This document shows positions 34,328 through 42,695 of a stretch of DNA of 64,000 nucleotides, piece after piece; position 1 is the first letter of the stretch, and every line of letters begins with the position of its first letter. A program made the position numbers and the translations under genes. The DNA is taken from NCBI RefSeq assembly GCF_013283835.1, contig NZ_CP054052.1:1426001-1490000 (forward strand), given 5' to 3'. The notes under the pieces are model-generated. The model was given only the letters and a program-made list of their open reading frames with translations, was not told where the DNA came from and ran no database searches. This DNA is from Poseidonibacter lekithochrous (GTDB lineage Bacteria; Campylobacterota; Campylobacteria; Campylobacterales; Arcobacteraceae).

Positions 34328-35522
34328 CAATAACACAAGTTTCTGGATATCTTATGCTGATTTAATGGCAGGATTATTATTTGTATTTATACTACTAGTA
34401 GGTGCTATTATTATTAAGTACTCTTTTCTTGAAACAGAATCTAAGATACTTGAAAAAACTCTAAGTGTTGAAAAGACAGCACTAGAGAAAAGTAAAAAAG
34501 AGTTAATGAAAAAAGAAGATGAAATATCTAGAACGTTAATTGCCTTAGAAAAAAGTAGGAAAAATCTTGATTACTTAAAAGAGACAATAACTTTATTAAA
34601 CTCGAATTTAGAAGAATCTACAAAAACAAACGAAGATTTAAATCAAACTATAAAAAAAGATAAAAGCGCAATTTCTTCTTTTGAAACAGAACTACAAAGT
34701 AAGAAAGTGCAAATTGAATTATTAACAAATCTAAAATTAGAAAATAAAGAAAAAATTTCTGAACTTTTATTAACAGAAATAAAACTAAAAGAGACTCTTG
34801 ATTTATTAAATCTTAATGTAAAACAAAAAGACACAGAACTAGATAATTATTCAGAAGATATTCTTTTAAAAGAGAAACTAATTGTCGCATTACAAGATAA
34901 GAATCAACTTTTAGATGATGAGTTACAAGTAATTTTAGAGAGATTAAAAACAACAGAATCAAAACACTCTTTAGCTATTCAAGATTTAAGTAATACAAAA
35001 CAAAAAATTAAAAACCTAACAGGAATTAAAATAAAGGTTATTACACTTTTAAAAAATGCTTTAGGTAATAATATGCAAATTGATCCAAAAAATGGTGCTA
35101 TTAGTCTATCTTCTAATATTTTATTTGATGAAGGACAATTTACATTAAAAGATAATTCTAAAGAGGCTTTAAAAAATGCTGTATATGACTATTTTAATAC
35201 TATTTTAGAAAATAAAGATATAAATAAACATATTGATAAAATCATAATTGAGGGACATACTAACTCAAAAGGTTCTTTTCTTTACAACTTAGAATTATCT
35301 CAAAAAAGAGCATATTCAGTAATGTCTTTTCTTTTAGATTTAGATTTTGATAAAAGAGATAATCTAAAAAAACTTGTAGTTGCAAGTGGACGGTCTTTCT
35401 TAGATCCAATATATGATAATAATGGTTTAGAATTAAAAGATGAATCAAGAAGAATTGAGATTAAATTTAGACTTAAAAATGAAGATGCTATAAAAGAAAT
35501 AGAATCGATTTTAGATAAATAA
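34314..35522 (+). CDS. MotB/OmpA-domain stator partner
   Basis: A 402-residue protein with one N-terminal membrane helix containing the expected ion-carrying aspartate, D16, in FWISYADLMAGLLFVFILL. A long coiled coil (about 45-240) is far longer than in MotB. The C-terminal OmpA/MotB peptidoglycan-binding domain spans about 255-395 (ILFDEGQFTLKDNS, IEGHTNSKGSFLYNLELSQKRA, ESRRIEIKF). The gene overlaps the proton-channel gene by 14 bases, so the subunits are made together. The long coiled coil would span a large distance between membrane and wall. Substrate or task unknown. Confidence 0.82.
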   Translation: MNKDNNNTSFWISYADLMAGLLFVFILLVGAIIIKYSFLETESKILEKTLSVEKTALEKSKKELMKKEDEISRTLIALEKSRKNLDYLKETITLLNSNLEESTKTNEDLNQTIKKDKSAISSFETELQSKKVQIELLTNLKLENKEKISELLLTEIKLKETLDLLNLNVKQKDTELDNYSEDILLKEKLIVALQDKNQLLDDELQVILERLKTTESKHSLAIQDLSNTKQKIKNLTGIKIKVITLLKNALGNNMQIDPKNGAISLSSNILFDEGQFTLKDNSKEALKNAVYDYFNTILENKDINKHIDKIIIEGHTNSKGSFLYNLELSQKRAYSVMSFLLDLDFDKRDNLKKLVVASGRSFLDPIYDNNGLELKDESRRIEIKFRLKNEDAIKEIESILDK

Positions 35523-35630
35523 AATATCTTTAGTTTCACTATGTGAGAGTGAAAAAAACTAGTTTAAAAATAAATTTTTATTTAAAATATATTGATATAA
35601 AATCTCCTTACTTAATAAAAGGAGAGACTT

Positions 35631-36194
35631 ATGTCAAAAAAGATTTTAATACTAGCTGGTGATTTTGTAGAAGATTATGAATTAATGGTTCCTTTTCAAG
35701 CTCTAAAGATGTTAGGGCATGAAGTGGATGTTGTATGTCCTGATAAAAAAGCAGGCGATATAATTAAAACTGCTATTCATGACTTTGAAGGGGATCAAAC
35801 CTATACAGAAAAACCAGGGCATAACTTTGCCTTAAATGCTTCTTTTGAGGATGTAAATGAATCAAATTATGATGCTTTACTAATTCCTGGTGGACGTGCT
35901 CCTGAGTACATTAGATTAAATTCAAGAGTTATTGAAATTGTTCAAGAATTTAATTCACATAATAAACCTATTGCTTCTGTTTGTCATGGAATACTACTTC
36001 TAGTAGCAGCTGATGTTATAAAAGGTAAAACTTGTTCTTGTTATCCAGCTTGTTCTCCTGATGTGGAACTTGTGGGTGGAAAGTGGGCAGATATTGGTTT
36101 TGAAAATGCAATAGTAGATTCTAATCTAGTAACAGCAGCAGCATGGCCAGCACATCCCCAATGGTTAGCAAAATTTAATGAGATGCTAAAATAA
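35631..36194 (+). CDS. DJ-1/PfpI family protein
   Basis: A 187-residue DJ-1/PfpI domain. The nucleophile cysteine is in [10 protein letters not shown] (about 119) and the glutamate in the early strand ([10 protein letters not shown]) is the usual partner. [15 protein letters not shown] is the family GG motif. Members act as proteases, glyoxalases, deglycases or amidases; the exact activity cannot be assigned. A second cysteine cluster, [14 protein letters not shown], is typical of the longer PfpI-like subgroup. AAAGGAGA gives a strong start. The IclR regulator gene follows after 27 bases and may control it. Confidence 0.85.
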   Translation: MSKKILILAGDFVEDYELMVPFQALKMLGHEVDVVCPDKKAGDIIKTAIHDFEGDQTYTEKPGHNFALNASFEDVNESNYDALLIPGGRAPEYIRLNSRVIEIVQEFNSHNKPIASVCHGILLLVAADVIKGKTCSCYPACSPDVELVGGKWADIGFENAIVDSNLVTAAAWPAHPQWLAKFNEMLK

Positions 36195-36221
36195 GTTATA
36201 TAATAAATAAAAAGAAATAAA

Positions 36222-36956
36222 ATGCCAAATCAAATAAAGTCTTTATCTAAGGGATTAAAAGTATATAAAACAATTGTTGATTATGGGAAACCAGTACAAG
36301 CAAAAGAGTTATGCTCCAAACTTGCTATTGATAAAAGTACTATGTCTCGATTGTTACAAACTCTTAAGGATGAAGGCTTTATTTCTTATTTAGAAAACTC
36401 AAATGAAATCATATCAAATGATATTTTTATAAAAACAAATCAAGCTACAAAAATTGAACTTTTAATAAAGAAAACAAATTATCTTTTAGAAGAAATCGCA
36501 AAATTAACAGGAGAATGTTCATACCTTGGCATTTTTGATGATTATCGGGTTTTATATATTAATCAGTTGGATTTATCCAAAAGAGAGATTAAAACTAGAA
36601 ATAATATAGGAGTTCAAACTCAGCTTCATACAAGTGCTTTAGGAAAATCTATACTTGCTTTTGGAAATTATGACTTAAAGAAATTGAAATTAAATCAATA
36701 TACTAATAACACAATAACAGATGTGAAGTCTTTAGAAAATGAATTAGAACAAGTGAGAAGCAGAGGCTTTTCTTTGGATAATAGAGAATACCAAGACGGT
36801 ATGAGATGTATTGCAGTTCCTTTATTTAATGAGGATAATATCTTGATAGGAGCGGTTGGAATATCTGGCTCTTGTGAAAGACTAAGTGCATCTGTAATGT
36901 TAGAATTTGGTGAAAAATTATCTGATTTGGTATCTTTACAAAAAATAGTATATTAG
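36222..36956 (+). CDS. IclR-family transcriptional regulator
   Basis: A 244-residue regulator with an N-terminal winged helix (SLSKGLKVYKTIVDYGKPVQAKELCSKLAIDKSTMSRLLQTLKDEGFI, residues about 6-54) and the IclR effector domain (LHTSALGKSILAF, GFSLDNREYQDGMRCIAVPLF, GAVGISG). IclR proteins sense small organic acids or similar metabolites. The ribosome-binding site is weak, so it may be expressed with the DJ-1 gene. Target unknown. Confidence 0.88.
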   Translation: MPNQIKSLSKGLKVYKTIVDYGKPVQAKELCSKLAIDKSTMSRLLQTLKDEGFISYLENSNEIISNDIFIKTNQATKIELLIKKTNYLLEEIAKLTGECSYLGIFDDYRVLYINQLDLSKREIKTRNNIGVQTQLHTSALGKSILAFGNYDLKKLKLNQYTNNTITDVKSLENELEQVRSRGFSLDNREYQDGMRCIAVPLFNEDNILIGAVGISGSCERLSASVMLEFGEKLSDLVSLQKIVY

Positions 36957-37002
36957 TATTAAAATTAAAATAATAAGTATATATTTTATGATAAACTTTT
37001 TT

Positions 37003-37629
37003 ATGAAAAAAATTATGCTATTTATCGTTCTTATTTCAAATGTATATGCTCTTGAAATAATTAATAAACCTATTGAATTTACTCAATTAAGAGTAGAACT
37101 TACAAAAGAATATATCAAAAAAAGATACAACAAAGTTGTTGAAGATATTAATATTATTCCAAAAATGATAGTTATTCATCACACAGCGCTAGATGATTTC
37201 TCAAAATCTTATGATCGATTAAATCCAGAAATTTTATTAAGTGATAGAAAAGATATTTCAAATGCTAGTAAATTAAATGTCTCAGCTCACTTTCTTGTAG
37301 ATTCTAATGGAAAGATATATTCTTTAATGCCAGAGACTTATATGGCAAGACATGTAATAGGTTTAAATTATTCTAGTATTGGTATTGAAAATGTTGGTGG
37401 ACAGAAAAAAGGTGATAAATTAACATCTAAACAATTAGAAGCAAATATCAAGTTAGTTAAATATCTTAAAAATAAATATAAAAGTATTGAGTATTTAATT
37501 GGTCATTATGAATACAGAAAGTTTGAAAATAGTAAATTATGGTTGGAAAAAGACAAAAATTATAGAACTATTAAAAATGATCCCCATAAGTCTTTTATGG
37601 AAAAACTAAGGAAAAACCTTAGTTTTTAA
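37003..37629 (+). CDS. Periplasmic N-acetylmuramoyl-L-alanine amidase (Amidase_2)
   Basis: A 208-residue exported enzyme with a short signal peptide (MKKIMLFIVLISNVYA). Zinc-ligand and catalytic elements of the T7 lysozyme/AmpD fold are visible: MIVIHHTALDDF (first histidines), AHFLVDSNGKIYSLMPE, ARHVIGLNYSSIGIENVG (second histidine) and DPHKSF near the end (third). It should cleave the lactyl-L-alanine bond of peptidoglycan. Either ATG (36988 or 37003) could be used; neither has a ribosome-binding site, and the shorter gives a normal signal peptide. The 3' end overlaps the convergent gene by 11 bases. Confidence 0.85.
   Translation: MKKIMLFIVLISNVYALEIINKPIEFTQLRVELTKEYIKKRYNKVVEDINIIPKMIVIHHTALDDFSKSYDRLNPEILLSDRKDISNASKLNVSAHFLVDSNGKIYSLMPETYMARHVIGLNYSSIGIENVGGQKKGDKLTSKQLEANIKLVKYLKNKYKSIEYLIGHYEYRKFENSKLWLEKDKNYRTIKNDPHKSFMEKLRKNLSF
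37601..37627. terminator. Bidirectional hairpin inside the overlapping ends of two genes
   Basis: A perfect 11-bp stem AAAAACTAAGG/CCTTAGTTTTT with loop AAAAA lies in the last codons of the amidase gene and covers the end of the minus-strand gene, which overlap by 11 bases. The stem is U-rich at its 3' end in both directions. Confidence 0.7.
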
Positions 37630-37858
37630 AATCATTGTCCTCTAGATTACCTTCAATTAAGCTAGGGTCAGTTTGATCAGGATCTTCATTTGATGTAATA
37701 CCTACATTGTTCTTATCAATATTATTGGGTTGAACGTTTGTTTCCTTTTTTACATCATTAGGTTTTGTCATTTCATTTTTATCTTGCATATTTGAAGCAA
37801 ATGCATTAAATGAGAATATAACACCAAGACAAATTGTTAAAGCAAAAATAGTTTTCAT
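37619..37858 (-). CDS. Exported small acidic protein
   Basis: A 79-residue protein with a clear signal peptide (MKTIFALTICLGVIFSFNAFA, cleavage before SN). The mature part is about 57 residues of low complexity rich in Asn, Asp, Glu and Lys (KNEMTKPNDVKKETNVQPNN), likely disordered. No family recognised. GGAG lies before the ATG. The gene converges on and overlaps the amidase gene. Confidence 0.6.
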   Translation of the reverse strand: MKTIFALTICLGVIFSFNAFASNMQDKNEMTKPNDVKKETNVQPNNIDKNNVGITSNEDPDQTDPSLIEGNLEDNDFKN

Positions 37859-37918
37859 GATTAACTCCTTTTTATCTTGGAATATTATATAGTAAATTAT
37901 TAAATTAATAAAGTATTT

Positions 37919-38401
37919 TTATACTAGTTTTTCTTTTGAAATTACAATTCCATCATTATCAGCATAAATATAATCACCTCGATTAAAAGTTAAACCTTCA
38001 AAAGAAATTTCTTCTCCTCTTGATGATTCAGTTTTATCAAAATTTCTTAATGGGCAAGTACCGATTGCAAATAGTCCAACATTAATATTTTTAGTTTCGT
38101 CAGTATCTCTTACATATCCATTAAGAATAATAGCTTTCCAGTTATTTTTTGCCGCAAATGCCATAAGTTTATCACCTACAACACCAAAAAACTCCTGTGC
38201 ATTATCAACAACAACGATCTTTCCTTCACCGTTCTCATCTCTTAACATCTCTAGAAGTCTCCAGTTGCTCTTATCAAGTTTAATTGTTTCAATTTGTCCG
38301 TAAAATCTTTTTAATCCACCATAGTTGTTAAATTTTGGTGATAATATTTGTAACTCTTTATCTTTGTTCTCATCGCATAAATCAGCTGTATGTATATTCA
38401 T
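37919..38401 (-). CDS. rraA: RraA family protein (regulator of ribonuclease E activity A-like)
   Basis: A 160-residue RraA-fold protein. The family core is GEGKIVVVDNAQEFFGVVGDKLMAFAAKNNWKAIILNGYVRD (about 58-99), and the N-terminus MNIHTADLCDEN is the RraA form. RraA binds and inhibits RNase E in enterobacteria; related proteins are aldolases or oxaloacetate decarboxylases, and since the RD residues of the metal site are present (NGYVRDTDE), an aldolase-type activity is also possible. AAGGAGAA precedes the ATG. Single gene, divergent from the DUF2721 gene. Confidence 0.82.
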   Translation of the reverse strand: MNIHTADLCDENKDKELQILSPKFNNYGGLKRFYGQIETIKLDKSNWRLLEMLRDENGEGKIVVVDNAQEFFGVVGDKLMAFAAKNNWKAIILNGYVRDTDETKNINVGLFAIGTCPLRNFDKTESSRGEEISFEGLTFNRGDYIYADNDGIVISKEKLV

Positions 38402-38615
38402 TATTTCTCCTTCTACTTATGGTGCAATACTAGTATAAAGTAATGTATCAAAAGTGTATAAATTAAAAAAACTTTAAAAAAAAATATTAATTTATAAAAA
38501 TAAGTGAAAAAGTAACACTTAAATAGTTTTTATAAAAAATATTAATAAAAGTAAAATATCACATGAATACAATATTAAAGTGTTATCATTAGCATTATTT
38601 ACACAAAGGCCTTAT

Positions 38616-39113
38616 ATGGATTTAGCCATAACAACACCCGCTTTACTTTTTCCTGCAATTTCACTGCTTCTATTAGCCTATACAAGTAGGTTTTTAGCCA
38701 CTGCACAACTAATTAGAGGTTTAAGTGCAAATGCAAGAGATGGTAAAGTCCCAAAAGCATCAAAACAGATTAAGAATTTAAAAAGAAGAGTTGATTTAAT
38801 TAAGTTAATGCAGATTCTTGGAGTATTATCTCTATTATTATGTACACTTTCAATGTTTTTAATATTTATTGAATATAAAACTTTTGGAAATATTATTTTT
38901 GGAATTAGTTTAGTTTTGATGTGTGCATCACTGGTAACTGCAATTACTGAAATATCTATTTCTACAAACGCAATTGAAATGGAACTTGAAGGAATTAAAA
39001 GAAATTCTAAAGAACATAAACAAAAAAGTCAAAAAACTAATGACGTAGAGAACGAAACAAAAGTTGAACTAGCTGAGAATAAAACAGAAATAAAAGAAGA
39101 AATAAAAAATTAA
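38616..39113 (+). CDS. DUF2721 integral membrane protein (second copy)
   Basis: About 165 residues with the same plan as the protein at 4995-5474: a hydrophobic segment at the N-terminus (TTPALLFPAISLLLLAYTSRFL), a basic linker (LKRRVDLIKLMQI) and two further segments (74-97 and 102-123), then a long charged tail, EHKQKSQKTNDVENETKVE. The upstream GTG at 38580 has no ribosome-binding site, while AAAGG is six bases from the ATG at 38616. Function unknown. Confidence 0.7.
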   Translation: MDLAITTPALLFPAISLLLLAYTSRFLATAQLIRGLSANARDGKVPKASKQIKNLKRRVDLIKLMQILGVLSLLLCTLSMFLIFIEYKTFGNIIFGISLVLMCASLVTAITEISISTNAIEMELEGIKRNSKEHKQKSQKTNDVENETKVELAENKTEIKEEIKN

Positions 39114-39166
39114 CTTAATATTTTACGTATTTTATTATATAATCACGAAAAAATAAAAAGATATAA

Positions 39167-40099
39167 ATGAAGAAGTTTACAAATGAATCTATGTATGAAA
39201 TTATTGATTACATGGAAGAAAAATTAAAAATAGATGATTTACTTAGTATTGAAGTACTAAACCCTGACTTAGGTATTAACAATTATGCTGGTGAGATAGT
39301 AGATTTAGATGAAGAGTATACATATCACTCTTATAAAGCTTGGAATGATTTAGCTGAATTAATGTTTTGTAAACTTCTTACTCCCCTTAAAGTATCAGAA
39401 TACACAGTTAATTTAAAATTCAAAAAGATAAATAGAAGTGACTCTTTTCATAAAACAATTAATAGTTCTGATAATGAAAAATATGGTGAAGAGTCTATAT
39501 TTTTTAGAATCAATAAAAATGAAGAACCAGCATTTTTATACTATTACAAACAAGCCTTAGCTAATGTAAAAATACAAACAAGAAATTCTGTTTTAAATTT
39601 AGGTATTAATAAAGCTGATGAATTCCAAACTATTAAAGACTGTTTAGATGAAGATGAGTTTTTAAAAAAAGATTTTGTTGGAATTGACTTTTGTCCTAGT
39701 GCAATAGAGTTTGCAAAAAATAGATTTCCTACAAATAACTTTTCATTTTTTACCCATGATATTAATAAACTTGATGAGTTAAATCTAAAAAAATTTGATT
39801 TAATTATATCAATTGGAACACTACAAAGTTCATCTTTGAATTTCAAAGAAGCATTTATGAGTTTAATTCAAAACTATTTAGATGAAAATGGATCAATAAT
39901 ATTAGGTTTTCCAAACTGTAGATGGATTGATACAGAGATGATATATGGGGCTAAAGCACCTAATTATTCTTTTAGTGAACAATCAATTTTATACAAAGAT
40001 GTATACTTTTGTAAAAAGTATTTACAACAGAAAAAATTTAGGGTTACTCTAACTGGAAAAAATTACTTATTTCTAACTGCAACATCTATAAAAAAATAA
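39167..40099 (+). CDS. SAM-dependent methyltransferase domain protein
   Basis: A 310-residue protein. Residues 1-130 form an N-terminal domain not recognised, and residues 138-260 resemble a class I methyltransferase: SVLNLGINKADEF is a weak motif I, VGIDFCPSAIEFAKNRF the acidic strand end, and FDLIISIGTLQSSS motif IV. The glycine-rich loop is degenerate (NLGINKADE instead of DLGxGxG), so SAM binding may be altered. Downstream FPNCRWIDTEMIYG looks like a substrate pocket segment. No neighbour suggests a substrate. Confidence 0.6.
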   Translation: MKKFTNESMYEIIDYMEEKLKIDDLLSIEVLNPDLGINNYAGEIVDLDEEYTYHSYKAWNDLAELMFCKLLTPLKVSEYTVNLKFKKINRSDSFHKTINSSDNEKYGEESIFFRINKNEEPAFLYYYKQALANVKIQTRNSVLNLGINKADEFQTIKDCLDEDEFLKKDFVGIDFCPSAIEFAKNRFPTNNFSFFTHDINKLDELNLKKFDLIISIGTLQSSSLNFKEAFMSLIQNYLDENGSIILGFPNCRWIDTEMIYGAKAPNYSFSEQSILYKDVYFCKKYLQQKKFRVTLTGKNYLFLTATSIKK

Positions 40100-40130
40100 A
40101 AGTTGTTTTTTAATTGCTATAGTTTTATGA

Positions 40131-40136
40131 TACAAT
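40131..40136 (+). promoter_or_regulatory. -10-like box before the 94-residue gene
   Basis: TACAAT in the context TATGATACAATATTC, 28 bases before the ATG at 40165, with an AAGGAG ribosome-binding site between. Confidence 0.4.
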
Positions 40137-40164
40137 ATTCTTAAATAATCTCAAGGAGTATATT

Positions 40165-40449
40165 ATGGCAAGTCAACATATAGAAGTTAAAACATTAAAA
40201 TTAGCACATTCTACTGATGATACAATTAGGATTGAACATGTAGAAAAACCTTATGGTGAGTATAGTAGTCCCGTAGTTAGCATAGCTATCTACTCTCATG
40301 GAAAAGAAAAAGTTTCAGAGATTGAGATTCCCTATGAAAATATCGAAGGATTTTTCAAAGCACTAAATGAATCAGTAGCTTTATGTGATTCAATTCCAAG
40401 AACAGAACCTCATGCTGAGTTAAATTCTGATGTTGGAGGAGGGGCTTAA
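40165..40449 (+). CDS. Conserved-looking small hypothetical protein
   Basis: A 94-residue soluble protein with well-spaced alternating strands (VKTLKLAHSTDDTIRIEHVEKP, SSPVVSIAIYSHGKEKVSEIEIPYENIEGFFKAL) and a Gly-rich end DVGGGA. The pattern of strands followed by one helix resembles small single-domain beta proteins, but no family can be named. Strong AAGGAG and its own promoter-like box indicate a real gene expressed alone. Confidence 0.6.
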   Translation: MASQHIEVKTLKLAHSTDDTIRIEHVEKPYGEYSSPVVSIAIYSHGKEKVSEIEIPYENIEGFFKALNESVALCDSIPRTEPHAELNSDVGGGA

Positions 40450-40544
40450 GTATTAAGTTTCTTCAAGTATAAATTTTAATTATACTAATTATTAATTCTG
40501 AGAAAAAATACATTAATTGCAAAAAATGGTTAACTAAACTTTGA

Positions 40545-40550
40545 TATAAT
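40545..40550 (+). promoter_or_regulatory. -10 box of the dsbB-dsbA operon
   Basis: TATAAT in the context TTTGATATAATTTC, 24 bases before the TTG start at 40575; a run of A residues and AGGAG follow. Confidence 0.55.
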
Positions 40551-40574
40551 TTCAAAAAAATTTAGGAGATTATT

Positions 40575-41000
40575 TTGACTAAGTCAAGTTTTTTTGTTCT
40601 TATTAGCTTCTTTGTTGCAAGTATAGCAACAATGGGGAGTCTGTTTTTCTCAGAAATAATGCAGTTTATACCATGCAGTATGTGTTGGTATCAACGTATC
40701 TTCATGTATCCTCTTGTTCTAATCTTTTTGATTAATCTATTATACCCTGATGATAAAGTTTATAAATATGCTATGCCAATTGTTGTAGTAGGTTTATTAT
40801 TCTCAATTTACCATAACTTATTAATGTTTGGTATTATTCCTGAAAGTGTTGTACCTTGTGTTCAAGGTGTTCCTTGTTCTACTGAATATATTAATTGGTT
40901 TGGATTTATTACTATTCCATTTTTATCTTTAGTTTCTTATTCTATAATTTTCTTCTCATTACTTATGATGAATAAAGGTGGTTCTAAAAATGAAAAATAA
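40575..41000 (+). CDS. Disulfide bond formation protein, DsbB/BdbC type
   Basis: A 141-residue inner-membrane protein with four hydrophobic segments (about 6-28, 42-57, 66-84 and 112-134). Two cysteine pairs are visible: C34/C37 in FIPCSMCWYQR (a DsbB/BdbC signature) and C95/C101 in the second periplasmic loop. It reoxidises a DsbA-type partner and passes electrons to quinone. The partner is the next gene, overlapping by 11 bases. The start is TTG at 40575, seven bases after AGGAG. Confidence 0.9.
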   Translation: MTKSSFFVLISFFVASIATMGSLFFSEIMQFIPCSMCWYQRIFMYPLVLIFLINLLYPDDKVYKYAMPIVVVGLLFSIYHNLLMFGIIPESVVPCVQGVPCSTEYINWFGFITIPFLSLVSYSIIFFSLLMMNKGGSKNEK

Positions 41001-41634
41001 AAGTGTTGTACTTATTTCAATTGTTGTTTTAATAGCTCTATTTATTGGAGGAATTTCTTTTTATAATAATTCTCAAGATACACAAAGACAATCTTTATCT
41101 CAAGGTGAAGCACCTTTTGTTAGAGATCATTCAATTTCATTTGGTGATAACAAAAAGAATATTACAGTTGTTGAGTTTTTAGATCCTGAGTGTGAAGCTT
41201 GTGCATATTTTAGTGGTGCAGTTAATGCAATGTTTAAAGAAAACTATGAAGATATTAGATTAGTAATTAGATATTTAGATAATCATAAGAACTCTAAATA
41301 TGCAATTAAAATACTAGAATCTGCTAGAAAACAAAATATGTATAAAGAAGTATTAGATGTTGTGTTCTCTTCTCAAGGAAAATGGGCAAAACATAATAAT
41401 GAAGCTCCTGAATTATTATGGACTGAATTAGCAATAATTGATGGTTTAGATATGCAAAAACTAAAAAAAGATTTTGAAACTATAAATGTTGATGAAATGC
41501 TTTCTTTAGATAGAAAAGATGCAACAACTCTTCAAGTAAGAGGTACTCCAACATTTTTTGTAAATGGAATTAAACTAAAAAGATTATCTCCACAATCTCT
41601 TATGGATTTAGTTGAATCAGAAATATATAAATAA
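40990..41634 (+). CDS. Periplasmic thiol-disulfide oxidoreductase, DsbA/BdbD type
   Basis: A 214-residue membrane-anchored or exported thioredoxin-fold protein. The N-terminal hydrophobic helix spans about 6-25. The active site is DPECEACAYFSG (C68, C71) and the cis-proline loop is RGTPTFFVNG. Such proteins introduce disulfides into secreted proteins. The ATG at 40990 lies eight bases after AAAGGTGG and overlaps the end of the dsbB-type gene, so an oxidase/reoxidase pair is encoded as one unit. A GTG at 40978 is in frame but is itself part of the ribosome-binding site. Confidence 0.9.
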   Translation: MKNKSVVLISIVVLIALFIGGISFYNNSQDTQRQSLSQGEAPFVRDHSISFGDNKKNITVVEFLDPECEACAYFSGAVNAMFKENYEDIRLVIRYLDNHKNSKYAIKILESARKQNMYKEVLDVVFSSQGKWAKHNNEAPELLWTELAIIDGLDMQKLKKDFETINVDEMLSLDRKDATTLQVRGTPTFFVNGIKLKRLSPQSLMDLVESEIYK

Positions 41635-41691
41635 GTTTATACATTTCTAAAAGTAATTATTATAAAATATAATAAAAAATAGGGCAGTCTC

Positions 41692-42573
41692 ATGAAATTA
41701 ATAACAATTCTTTTCCTATTTTTTATTACACTTACAAACTTATGGTCAAAAGATACTCTTGATGTGGCTTTATATGGTGTAGATAAAAAGATAGCTACTG
41801 AAAAAACCGTTAAGACCTTACTTACAAATCTATTTAAAAAGATTGATAAATTAAGAGACTTAGAATTAAATACATTTTTTTATAAAGACAAAAATGAATT
41901 AATTAATGACTTTAAATCAAAAAATAATAAATTTGATATTTTATATACAATGCCTTCGTTATATATTGAAAACTATGAACTATTTAATAAAGGCTCAAAA
42001 AATTTAGTTAGCCTAAATTTTAATAATGAAAAATATATTCAATACTATTTAATTACTAATAAAAAAACAGGTTTAAATAGTGTAAAAGACTTAAAAGGTA
42101 AAAAATTAGTTCTTGCAGGTACTGATAATTTATCAAAAATTTGGTTTGACAAAATATCTTATGAAAGTACACAAAAATCTTATACAACATATATAAAAAA
42201 AGAGATTTCCAATTATAGTAGACATAAAAAAGTGTTAGATATATACTTTAATAAAGTAGACATTGCTATTGTTTCTAAGAGTACTTATGATGTAATGGTT
42301 GATTTAAATCCAACTATTGCTAAGAATATTAAAATATTAAAAAAATCACCAGCAATATTTCCTTATGTTTTAGGGATAGTTCACTCTTCAGCTGGCTCTT
42401 CTGTAATTGATGAATATAATAAGTTTATTTTGGATGAATCTAATAATGATTATATATCAAGTTTATTAAATCTTGTAAAACTTAAGAACTTAGAAAACTG
42501 TACAAAAAGTGACTTTGAAGAAACATATAAACTTTATAATGAATATCTTAAACTAAAAAATAAATATAACTAG
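41692..42573 (+). CDS. Exported PhnD-like solute-binding protein
   Basis: A 293-residue protein with a signal peptide (LITILFLFFITLTNLWS) and the PhnD/type-2 periplasmic fold: DTLDVALYGVDKKIATEKT at the start, FDILYTMPSLYIENYE (ligand loop), TGLNSVKDLKGKKLVLAGT (the typical hinge segment) and a C-terminal region DIAIVSKSTYD. No permease or ATPase is adjacent, so it may be an orphan binding protein or feed a sensor. Ligand unknown. Confidence 0.75.
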   Translation: MKLITILFLFFITLTNLWSKDTLDVALYGVDKKIATEKTVKTLLTNLFKKIDKLRDLELNTFFYKDKNELINDFKSKNNKFDILYTMPSLYIENYELFNKGSKNLVSLNFNNEKYIQYYLITNKKTGLNSVKDLKGKKLVLAGTDNLSKIWFDKISYESTQKSYTTYIKKEISNYSRHKKVLDIYFNKVDIAIVSKSTYDVMVDLNPTIAKNIKILKKSPAIFPYVLGIVHSSAGSSVIDEYNKFILDESNNDYISSLLNLVKLKNLENCTKSDFEETYKLYNEYLKLKNKYN

Positions 42574-42695
42574 TTTATTTTTGTATCACCTAATAATTTA
42601 TACTAAATCTACATAGAATATATAGTAATAACATTAAGTATAATTATGTATACTAATATTAAATATACGCAAGAGAGAATAGAAAGGAAATTTCA

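Noticed and set aside
33236-35522. A Zorya anti-phage system (ZorA/ZorB-like pair)
   Set aside because: No zorC, zorD or zorE-like gene lies on either side; the neighbours are a diguanylate cyclase and a DJ-1 protein. Only the channel/OmpA plan is shared, so it is described as an orphan stator-type pair.
35534-35554. Terminator after the MotB-like gene
   Set aside because: TTTCACT/AGTGAAA can pair, but A residues rather than T residues follow on the plus strand, so it lacks the terminator tail.
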